NCBI GenBank assembly: GCA_963558655.1
Contig: CAUWHJ010000004.1
Location: forward strand, 1 to 64,000
Direction: 5' to 3'
DNA from: UMGS1590 sp963558655
GTDB taxonomy: Bacteria > Bacillota > Peptococcia > Peptococcales > Peptococcaceae
DNA: 64,000 nucleotides
Shown here: positions 16,249 through 22,689 of the stretch, piece by piece
How positions within the stretch are numbered: position 1 is the first letter of the stretch
How the letters are laid out: every line of letters begins with the position of its first letter
Translations under genes and position numbers: made by a program
Notes under the pieces: generated by a model
Told to the model about the DNA's origin: nothing
Databases searched by the model: none
The model's input: the letters and a program-made list of their open reading frames with translations, nothing else

Positions 16249-17079
16249 ATGAAAAAGATTCTTGTTGCAATGATGGTGCTCGCTATGGGCGTGTTTGCTT
16301 TGACCGGCTGCGGTGGCGGTGGTGATGCTGAAGCGGAGACGCTGGAAGTTCAGTTTGTGCCAACCAACAACGATGGCAGTATGCAGGCGAAAGCAGAGCC
16401 GTTTGCTGACTATCTCTCTGAAAAACTTGGCATGGATGTGAATGTGACTTTGGCAACTGACTATTCGACCATCGTCGAAGCAATGGCGTCTGGTCAGGTG
16501 GACCTCGGCATTATGCCACCGGCTGCTTATGTGCAGGCGCGTGATCAAGGTGCTGCCGAAGCTATTTTGACTTCTGAACTTCAGGGGTACGATGATGAGA
16601 CCGGTCTGCCGGAAGAAGGTGTGATGAGTGGTACGTTTAAAGGTGAAGTACTCGTTCGTGCCGACAGCGATATTCAGTCTCTTGAAGATTTGGCTGGTAA
16701 GAAGATTGCAACGCTGAGTCCAAACTCTGCCAGCGGTTACATTTATCCGGTTGCCGAAATGAAGGAAGCCGGCATCGACCCAACCACAGATTGCACGCTG
16801 ACAACGGTTAATGATATTCCAAGTGAAATCACTTCAGTGCTCAATGGCCAACAAGATGCTTGCTTTGTATTTGAAGGTGCTCGTGTTGTTTTCGCAGACA
16901 GCTTCGCTGATAACGACCTCATGAAAGATTTGCGTGTGCTGTATCTTACCGAAGGGGATATTCCTAACGATGCCATTGCTGTGCAGCCAGATATGGATCA
17001 GGAATTAAAAGACAAAATCAAAGAAGTCTTTTTGAATATGGCGAACGATGAAGAAGGCAAGGAAGCGATGAGCCTTTGA
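16249..17079 (+). CDS. phnD: PhnD-like phosphonate/phosphate-ester binding lipoprotein, cut short by TGA
   Basis: Substrate-binding lipoprotein of a phosphonate-type ABC importer. The signal peptide ends in the lipobox LTGC (lipidated Cys near residue 21). The body is a type-2 periplasmic binding fold with the family segment GQVDLGIMPPAAYV. The reading frame stops at TGA 17077-17079 after 276 residues, but the same frame continues for 25 codons with the conserved S-H-x-G-Y ending and stops at TAA 17155-17157. Other genes in the operon end in TGA, so the code is standard. A TGG-to-TGA change (or a sequence error) is likely. The protein may still fold, lacking its last helices. AAGGAGG is 7 bases before the ATG. 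Confidence 0.87.
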   Translation: MKKILVAMMVLAMGVFALTGCGGGGDAEAETLEVQFVPTNNDGSMQAKAEPFADYLSEKLGMDVNVTLATDYSTIVEAMASGQVDLGIMPPAAYVQARDQGAAEAILTSELQGYDDETGLPEEGVMSGTFKGEVLVRADSDIQSLEDLAGKKIATLSPNSASGYIYPVAEMKEAGIDPTTDCTLTTVNDIPSEITSVLNGQQDACFVFEGARVVFADSFADNDLMKDLRVLYLTEGDIPNDAIAVQPDMDQELKDKIKEVFLNMANDEEGKEAMSL

Positions 17080-17157
17080 AGCCATGAAGGTTATACCGAA
17101 GTGGATGAAACGGCTTATGATACCATCGAAAAATACACCAAGATGGCCGCTGAATAA
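17077..17157 (+). other. In-frame continuation of phnD after the internal TGA
   Basis: These 25 codons after the TGA, in the same frame, encode SHEGYTEVDETAYDTIEKY and end in MAAE. This matches the usual C-terminus of PhnD proteins (S-H-x-G-Y, then D-x-x-YD). This supports the TGA being an interruption and not the natural end. No convincing SECIS hairpin follows the TGA. Confidence 0.75.
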
Positions 17158-17179
17158 TCAATGAAAGCTGGAGAAAATA

Positions 17180-17941
17180 ATGATTGAATTCGACCATGTG
17201 TCTAAAGTGTATCCCAACGGTGTAAAAGGATTACAAGATGTCAACTTGACCATTGATGATGGAGCGTTTGTCTCCATCATCGGTCTTTCCGGCGCAGGAA
17301 AGAGTACATTTCTGCGTTCGGTGAATCGGTTGAACGACATCAGCGAAGGTGACATTCGCATTGATGGCATTTCCATCACGCAGGCCAACAAAAAACAACT
17401 GCGTGACATTCGCCGCCATATCGGCATGATTGCACAGTCGTTCAACCTGGTGGGACGTAGCACCGTACAGAAAAACGTTCTCTCTGGACGTTTGGGCTAT
17501 TATTCAACCTTCAAAAGTATTTTTGGTTTGTTTAGTGAAGAAGATTATCAACGTGCACGTGAGGCGTTGTGCTCTGTTGGTCTTGAGGACAAACTGCACA
17601 CCAGAAGCGATGAACTTTCCGGTGGTCAGCAGCAGCGTGTATCCATTGCGCGTGCGTTGGTACAAGGCGCAGATATTATTTTGGCTGATGAACCGGTGGC
17701 ATCGTTGGACCCTGTGACTTCGAAAAAAATCATGGGGGATTTACGCCGTATCAATCAGGAACAGAAGCAAACAGTGATTGTGAATATTCATTCTGTGGAA
17801 TTAGCCAAAGCATTTTCTGATCGTATTATTGCTTTCAAAAATGGTTGTGTGATTTTTGACGGTACGCCAGACGAGTTGACACCGGACGCTCTTGTGACAA
17901 TTTATGGCAGGAGTTATTCCGAGGAAGGCGGAGAGGCATGA
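17180..17941 (+). CDS. phnC: Phosphonate-type ABC transporter ATP-binding protein
   Basis: The 253-residue PhnC-type ATPase has Walker A GLSGAGKST near residue 35, a Q-loop in IGMIAQSFNLV, the signature LSGGQQQRVSIARAL and Walker B IILADEPVASLDP. The Leu-Val-Gly-Arg-Ser segment and the insert around GYYSTFKSIFGLF are typical of the PhnC subfamily. It energises import by the two PhnE permeases. The ATG has a modest CTGGAGA site. It overlaps the first phnE by 4 bases (ATGA), indicating translational coupling. Confidence 0.95.
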   Translation: MIEFDHVSKVYPNGVKGLQDVNLTIDDGAFVSIIGLSGAGKSTFLRSVNRLNDISEGDIRIDGISITQANKKQLRDIRRHIGMIAQSFNLVGRSTVQKNVLSGRLGYYSTFKSIFGLFSEEDYQRAREALCSVGLEDKLHTRSDELSGGQQQRVSIARALVQGADIILADEPVASLDPVTSKKIMGDLRRINQEQKQTVIVNIHSVELAKAFSDRIIAFKNGCVIFDGTPDELTPDALVTIYGRSYSEEGGEA

Positions 17942-18717
17942 AAATCCAAGAAACTGTTCATTTTGATTGGTACAAAAAAGCCTTTATCTTGTTTATTCTT
18001 GTCGTTTGCTTTGCGGTTAGTGCCTATGCCACCGAAGCAGATTTTACGGAAGTTTTTACGAATAGCGATCAAATGGCCAATTTTCTTGGTCGTTTGATTC
18101 ATCCGGATTTTAGCTATTTACCAGAAATCCTTACGCCCTTATTGATGACACTCAAGATGTCTGTGTTTGGCACTGCATTGGGCGTGCTTTTTGCCGTTCC
18201 GATTGCTTTTTTAGCCACAGAGGTTGTGACGCATAACAAGGTAGTGACTGCGATTGTGCGCTTTATCCTTAATGTGGTGCGTACCATTCCAACCTTATTG
18301 TTGGCAGCACTTGCCGTGGCTGTTATTGGGATTGGTGAATTCACTGGCGTTGTTACGATTGCTATTTTCACCTTTGGCATTGTTTCGCAGTTGGTGTTTG
18401 AATCCATCGAAACCATTGATTTTGGACCTATTGAAGCCGCCGAAGCAGTTGGCGCCAATCGCACGCAAATTGCTTTTTGGTCTATCTTGCCACAGGTGAC
18501 AAGCCAAATTGCAGGCTATATTTTTTATGCGTTGGAGATCAATGTGCGCGCATCAACGGTGCTTGGCTATGTTGGCGCAGGTGGGATTGGGGTTATTTTG
18601 AATTCCTCTCTGGCATTGCTGCAATATGAGCGTGTCTCGATTATCATTTTGACGATTTTGGTGACAGTGGCGATTGTAGACTTTTTGAGCGAGGCTATCA
18701 GGAGACGGTTGGTATGA
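17938..18717 (+). CDS. phnE: Phosphonate-type ABC transporter permease 1
   Basis: The 259-residue permease has about six membrane helices and the EAA loop (EAAEAVGANRTQIAFWSILPQV) that contacts PhnC. The C-terminal part carries NVRASTVLGYVGAGGIG, the signature of PhnE proteins. It probably forms a heterodimer with the next gene product. ATGA overlaps join it to phnC and to the second phnE. Confidence 0.94.
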   Translation: MKIQETVHFDWYKKAFILFILVVCFAVSAYATEADFTEVFTNSDQMANFLGRLIHPDFSYLPEILTPLLMTLKMSVFGTALGVLFAVPIAFLATEVVTHNKVVTAIVRFILNVVRTIPTLLLAALAVAVIGIGEFTGVVTIAIFTFGIVSQLVFESIETIDFGPIEAAEAVGANRTQIAFWSILPQVTSQIAGYIFYALEINVRASTVLGYVGAGGIGVILNSSLALLQYERVSIIILTILVTVAIVDFLSEAIRRRLV

Positions 18718-19496
18718 TTAAAGAACGTATTCATATAAAAACGGTGCTGGTGGTTCTGGTGACGGCGGCCATTCTTCTGTGGTCGGTGATTGGTCTCGAT
18801 TATTCCAGTCTCAGTACATTTTCCACCTCAATGGCTGCCGATGTGGTGCGAGGTCTGATGCAGCCTGATTGGAGCTTTGTCTACGATGGCAGCGGTGAAG
18901 ACTTGGTGAGTCTGTTACTTTTGACCATTGAGATTGCTTTTTTAGGAACGGCATTGGGTGTTATTTTGGCGATTCCGGTGTCGCTGCTGAGTTCACGCAA
19001 TTTGTGGCATCATGCACCATGGGTGTCGAAAATCGGTAAGATTTTTTGTGATATTCTGCGCGCGTTTCCTGAGCTTGTTTATGCCATTATCTTTGTCAAG
19101 GTGGTTGGCCCGGGACCATTTGCCGGTGCCTTGGCCATTGGTTTGCACATGGTTGGCATGATGGGTAAGCTCTTTGCTGAAGAAATGGAACATTCCGATG
19201 AACGGCCTGCCGAAGCGATGCAGGCGGTTGGTGCAGGTTTTTGGCAAACACTGTTCTATGCGCGTATACCACAGGTGTTACCGCTTTACTCTTCGTTGGC
19301 ATTGAACCATTTTGAAATTGCTGTGCGTAGTGCAGCTACGCTGGGGCTTGTTGGTGCAGGTGGGATTGGCGCACCATTGGTTTTCGCCATTCAGGCACGT
19401 AATTGGAGCACGGTCAGCATTATTTTATTAGGGACGGTTGTTACCGTTTTCCTCATTGACTGGTTGGCTGGTATTATTAGAAAGAAGTTGCGTTGA
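18714..19496 (+). CDS. phnE: Phosphonate-type ABC transporter permease 2
   Basis: The 260-residue paralogue of the preceding permease has the same topology: one N-terminal helix, a loop, then five helices, an EAA-type loop (EAMQAVGAGFWQTLFYARIPQV) and AVRSAATLGLVGAGGIG near the C-terminus. Two distinct PhnE proteins in tandem are common in this transporter family. It overlaps the metallophosphoesterase gene by one base (TGATG). Confidence 0.94.
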   Translation: MIKERIHIKTVLVVLVTAAILLWSVIGLDYSSLSTFSTSMAADVVRGLMQPDWSFVYDGSGEDLVSLLLLTIEIAFLGTALGVILAIPVSLLSSRNLWHHAPWVSKIGKIFCDILRAFPELVYAIIFVKVVGPGPFAGALAIGLHMVGMMGKLFAEEMEHSDERPAEAMQAVGAGFWQTLFYARIPQVLPLYSSLALNHFEIAVRSAATLGLVGAGGIGAPLVFAIQARNWSTVSIILLGTVVTVFLIDWLAGIIRKKLR

Positions 19497-20302
19497 TGAA
19501 GATTTTGCATCTATCAGATATTCATTTTAGAAACGCTTACACAGCACCTAAAAATGCGTATGAACGTATGCTAGCCAAAATGACGCATCCCAAGATGCTT
19601 GTAACGCATTGTCTGGAACGTGCGCTGCAAGCAGAGATGCCGGACCTTTTGGTGATAACGGGGGATCTCGTTGATGCAGGCACTGCCGAAGATTATGCGG
19701 CACTGAGAATGTTCATTGAACGCTTGAGCGGAGGGCTGCCCATGCTTATCACGCCAGGCAATCATGATCACAAGGCGGCGCTGCGTCAAGGGTGGCTGGC
19801 GGAAGCATCGAGCGATGAACCATATAATGCCGTGTATGAGGGGAAAGACGTTGTTTTGGTATCCTTTGATACGAGTGAGTATGGCTGTGGCAATGGCAGG
19901 CTTGTTGATTCTCAGTTGGATTGGCTTGCTGGCGCAATGGAAGCGCACAAAGATAAACCCATTCTGATTGTGACCCATCACCATTTCGATGACAGGCAGG
20001 CAAATATTCCTGCGTTGCAAACAGAGCGGCTTTGGCCTTTGCTGCATCGTTATCCTGTTCTGGGTATTCTCAATGGCCATACGCATCATCATGCACAAGG
20101 GTTTATTCATGATATTCCGTACTATACAGCAGACGGCCTTTCGTTTTGCGGGGAAGATTGTTCAGATGGCTGTGTGCGCTTTGAAGAACGCGGAGGATAT
20201 AATTTTTATGTTGTCGAAGGTGGTCTCATTCAGCGAACGAAAACAGAGACGTTTTATAGCGGAAAAATCATTGACAGAATCAAAGGAAGTGAGCTTACAT
20301 GA
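19496..20302 (+). CDS. Calcineurin-like metallophosphoesterase
   Basis: The 268-residue protein has the five metallophosphoesterase motifs: HLSDIHF (D-x-H) at the start, TGDLVD (GD), GNHD, THHH and GHTHHH. No signal peptide, so it is cytoplasmic. Its place behind the phn transporter, with a one-base overlap, suggests it hydrolyses the phosphodiester or phosphonate-derived ester that the transporter brings in; family members include cyclic-nucleotide and glycerophosphodiester phosphodiesterases. No C-P lyase genes are present, so the imported compound may be a phosphate ester and not a phosphonate. Confidence 0.92.
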   Translation: MKILHLSDIHFRNAYTAPKNAYERMLAKMTHPKMLVTHCLERALQAEMPDLLVITGDLVDAGTAEDYAALRMFIERLSGGLPMLITPGNHDHKAALRQGWLAEASSDEPYNAVYEGKDVVLVSFDTSEYGCGNGRLVDSQLDWLAGAMEAHKDKPILIVTHHHFDDRQANIPALQTERLWPLLHRYPVLGILNGHTHHHAQGFIHDIPYYTADGLSFCGEDCSDGCVRFEERGGYNFYVVEGGLIQRTKTETFYSGKIIDRIKGSELT

Positions 20303-21021
20303 AACTGGTTGTGGATTCGCACACACACACGCTGGCGAGTAGCCATGCTTATTCTACAGTGAGTGAATTGGCGCAGGCTGCCAGTGCGCGTAACTTGGCA
20401 CTTTTAGCAATTACAGACCACGCCCCAGAAATTGAGGACGGCGCACCAATGCTGCATTTTATGAACTATCATGTGTTGCCAAAAGAAATGTATGGTGTAC
20501 AGATGCGTTATGGTGTGGAGTTGAATATTCTCGACTTTACGGGGCGCGTGGATTTTGACGCAGACCTTCTCAAGCGTCAGGATCTTTGCATTGCGAGCTT
20601 TCACGAAAAGGCCACACAGCCGGGTACCCTGGCAGAGAATACTGCGGCCTATCTGGGTGCCATGGATAATCCTTATGTGAACATCATTGGGCATCCTGAT
20701 GATGGCAATATTCCGGTAGATTTTCTGGCGTTGGTACAGAAGGCAAAAGAGACGAATGTGCTTATAGAAGTGAACAATTTATCGCTGCGTGCGGCGTATT
20801 ACCGAAAGAATACGCGCGAGAATTTGTGCACGATTTTAGCGTTGTGTAAACGCTACGAGGTGCCGGTTGTGCTGGGCACCGATGCTCATTTTGCTGGCGC
20901 TGTGGGCGATTTCGCAGAAGCGCAGGCGCTGTTGGAGGAGCAAGCGTTCCCGGAATTGTTGGTGGCGAATACCTCTGTGGAAAAATATTTGGCACTTTTG
21001 GCACGCAGACGAGAAGCTTAA
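20299..21021 (+). CDS. PHP-domain phosphoesterase (YcdX-like)
   Basis: The 240-residue PHP-domain protein closely follows the YcdX pattern: DSHTHT..SSHAYST at the N-terminus, ITDHAPEIED, GVELNI, HEK, IGHPDD and GTDAHFAG, which supply the trinuclear metal ligands. PHP enzymes hydrolyse phosphate monoesters, and some (PhnPP-type) open cyclic ribose phosphates from phosphonate catabolism. It is the last gene of the phn operon (ATGA overlap), so a phosphatase step after the metallophosphoesterase is plausible. The terminator stem starts inside its last codons. Confidence 0.9.
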   Translation: MKLVVDSHTHTLASSHAYSTVSELAQAASARNLALLAITDHAPEIEDGAPMLHFMNYHVLPKEMYGVQMRYGVELNILDFTGRVDFDADLLKRQDLCIASFHEKATQPGTLAENTAAYLGAMDNPYVNIIGHPDDGNIPVDFLALVQKAKETNVLIEVNNLSLRAAYYRKNTRENLCTILALCKRYEVPVVLGTDAHFAGAVGDFAEAQALLEEQAFPELLVANTSVEKYLALLARRREA

Positions 21022-21036
21022 TCGTCTGCGTTTTTT
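21004..21036 (+). terminator. Terminator of the phn operon
   Basis: CGCAGACGA (21004-21012) pairs with TCGTCTGCG (21022-21030), followed by TTTTTTATT. The left arm overlaps the end of the PHP gene. Confidence 0.9.
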
Positions 21037-21086
21037 ATTGTCTTGCGGAAGCGTTCGGGTTTCGCGTACAATGAAGGAAAGAAAGG

Positions 21087-21881
21087 ATGTGCGTTTCTGT
21101 GATCAATTATTCGGAAGACAGTGAAAAACTGTATCATTTGCAGGTGGGTGTTGGCGATGTTGGCCGTTATGTGCTTTTGCCGGGTGATCCAAAACGCTGC
21201 GTGAAAATTGCCCAGTATTTTGAAAATCCAGTGCTTGTGGCAGACAGCCGTGAATTTGTGACTTATACCGGTACGCTTGATGGTGAGAAGGTGAGCGTTA
21301 CGTCCACGGGGATTGGCGGTCCGTCGGCTGCCATTGCTATGGAGGAGCTGGTGATGGCGGGGGCAGATACGTTTGTGCGTGTGGGCACTTGCGGTGGTAT
21401 GCAGCTTGAGGTGAAAAGTGGAGATATTGTCATCGCCAATGGTGCCATTCGCATGGAAGGCACGAGCCGTGAGTATGCGCCGATAGAATTTCCGGCGGTG
21501 GCAGATTTCCAGGTTACGAATGCTTTGGCAGAAGCGGCTGCGGAACTTGGTTTTGCCCATCATGTGGGGGTTGTGCAGTGCAAGGATTCGTTCTATGGCC
21601 AGCATACACCGGAGACGAAACCTGTCAGCTATGAGCTTTTGGAGAAGTGGGAAGCGTGGAAGCAGCTGGGTTGTTTGGCGTCGGAAATGGAATCGGCGGC
21701 GCTTTTTGTGATTGCAGCAAGTTTGAAGGTGCGTTGTGGTTCCTGCTTCCTGGTGATGGCCAATCAGGAACGTGCCAAGGCGGGGCTGGAGAATCCGGTG
21801 GTGCATGACACCGATGCGGCCATTCGTACCGGCATTGCGGCGCTGCGCCGCCTTATTGCACAAGACAAAGCAAAGGTTTGA
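21087..21881 (+). CDS. udp: Uridine phosphorylase-like nucleoside phosphorylase
   Basis: The 264-residue protein belongs to the PNP/UDP family. VLLPGDPKR holds phosphate-contact residues, STGIGGPSAAIAMEEL is the family core, RVGTCGG and the nucleoside-binding SEMESAALF follow. The KDSFYGQHTPE segment fits uridine phosphorylase better than purine phosphorylase. It splits uridine or similar nucleosides to base and ribose-1-phosphate for salvage. ATG 21087 has AAGGA 8 bases upstream; GTG 21099 is the alternative. It is a single-gene unit between two terminators. Confidence 0.88.
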   Translation: MCVSVINYSEDSEKLYHLQVGVGDVGRYVLLPGDPKRCVKIAQYFENPVLVADSREFVTYTGTLDGEKVSVTSTGIGGPSAAIAMEELVMAGADTFVRVGTCGGMQLEVKSGDIVIANGAIRMEGTSREYAPIEFPAVADFQVTNALAEAAAELGFAHHVGVVQCKDSFYGQHTPETKPVSYELLEKWEAWKQLGCLASEMESAALFVIAASLKVRCGSCFLVMANQERAKAGLENPVVHDTDAAIRTGIAALRRLIAQDKAKV

Positions 21882-21887
21882 GAGAAA

Positions 21888-21927
21888 CCCGAATGTTTAC
21901 ACGCGGTGTGACATTCGGGCTTTTTTA
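21888..21927 (+). terminator. Intrinsic terminator
   Basis: CCCGAATGT (21888-21896) pairs with ACATTCGGG (21911-21919), followed by CTTTTTT. Confidence 0.9.
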
Positions 21928-21937
21928 TAGGCGCGCG

Positions 21938-21967
21938 GAGGTTTCTGTGAGGTTTGCGGTTTATACT
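21938..21967 (+). promoter_or_regulatory. Promoter of ABC exporter 2 with tandem GAGGTTT repeats
   Basis: GAGGTTT at 21938-21944 and again at 21949-21955, exactly 11 bp apart, followed by TATACT (21962-21967) as -10. The second repeat continues as GTTTGCGG, nearly the same as the first repeat before system 2 (GTTTTGCGG). It is a candidate site for response regulator 2. Confidence 0.58.
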
Positions 21968-21993
21968 GTGATTCAATGAAAGGAGTGATTATC

Positions 21994-22689
21994 ATGTGTA
22001 TCTTAAAAACCGTTGATTTAACAAAAGTTTATGGCACAGAACCAACCCTAACCCGTGCGCTGGACGGTGTTAATCTGACCATCGAAGAGGGGTCGTTTGT
22101 TGCCATTGTTGGCACATCGGGCAGCGGCAAAACCACGCTGCTTAATATGATGGGTGGTCTTGATACGCCAACGAGTGGTCAGGTGTTTGTGCGTGGCAAG
22201 GCGCTGGATACGATGAATGATGAAGAACGAACTATTTTTAGACGGCGGAACATTGGTTTTGTTTTTCAGCATTATAATCTCGTGCCAATGTTGAATGTTT
22301 ATGAAAATATCGTTTTGCCGCTTGAGTTAGATGGCGACCGTATCGATGAAGCGTTTTTAGCGCGCATTGTGGAAATGCTTGGCTTGAAAGATAAGCTGGA
22401 AGCTTTGCCAAATGCCCTTTCTGGCGGTCAACAGCAGCGTGTAGCGATTGCCCGTGCCCTTGTCACGAAACCAGCCATTGTTCTGGCTGATGAACCAACA
22501 GGCAATCTCGACAGCCGCACCAGTGCCGATGTTCTTGCGCTTATTCGACGAACGAGTGCTGCTTTTCAGCAAACGGTGGTGATGATTACACATAATAATG
22601 ACATTGCCCAGCTTGCCGACCGCATTGTGCGTATCGAGGATGGCCGCATTGTTTCGGGAGGAGGGGAGTGCGATGAAATGGCCGTTTGA
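21994..22689 (+). CDS. ABC transporter ATP-binding protein 2 (MacB/LolD type)
   Basis: The 231-residue ATPase is a paralogue of the protein at 9421: Walker A GTSGSGKTT, RRRNIGFVFQHYNLVPMLNV, signature LSGGQQQRVAIARAL and Walker B IVLADEPTGNLDS. ATG 21994 has AAAGGAG 8 bases upstream; the ATG at 21976 lies on that ribosome site and is rejected. It overlaps its permease gene by 17 bases. No two-component genes adjoin, but the promoter carries the same tandem repeats as system 2. Confidence 0.95.
   Translation: MCILKTVDLTKVYGTEPTLTRALDGVNLTIEEGSFVAIVGTSGSGKTTLLNMMGGLDTPTSGQVFVRGKALDTMNDEERTIFRRRNIGFVFQHYNLVPMLNVYENIVLPLELDGDRIDEAFLARIVEMLGLKDKLEALPNALSGGQQQRVAIARALVTKPAIVLADEPTGNLDSRTSADVLALIRRTSAAFQQTVVMITHNNDIAQLADRIVRIEDGRIVSGGGECDEMAV

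Noticed and set aside
17077..17120. Selenocysteine insertion at the phnD TGA
   Set aside because: Only a 5-bp AAGCC/GGCTT pairing and a tiny GGT/ACC hairpin follow. PhnD is not a known selenoprotein, and a Trp or Tyr is the natural residue there.
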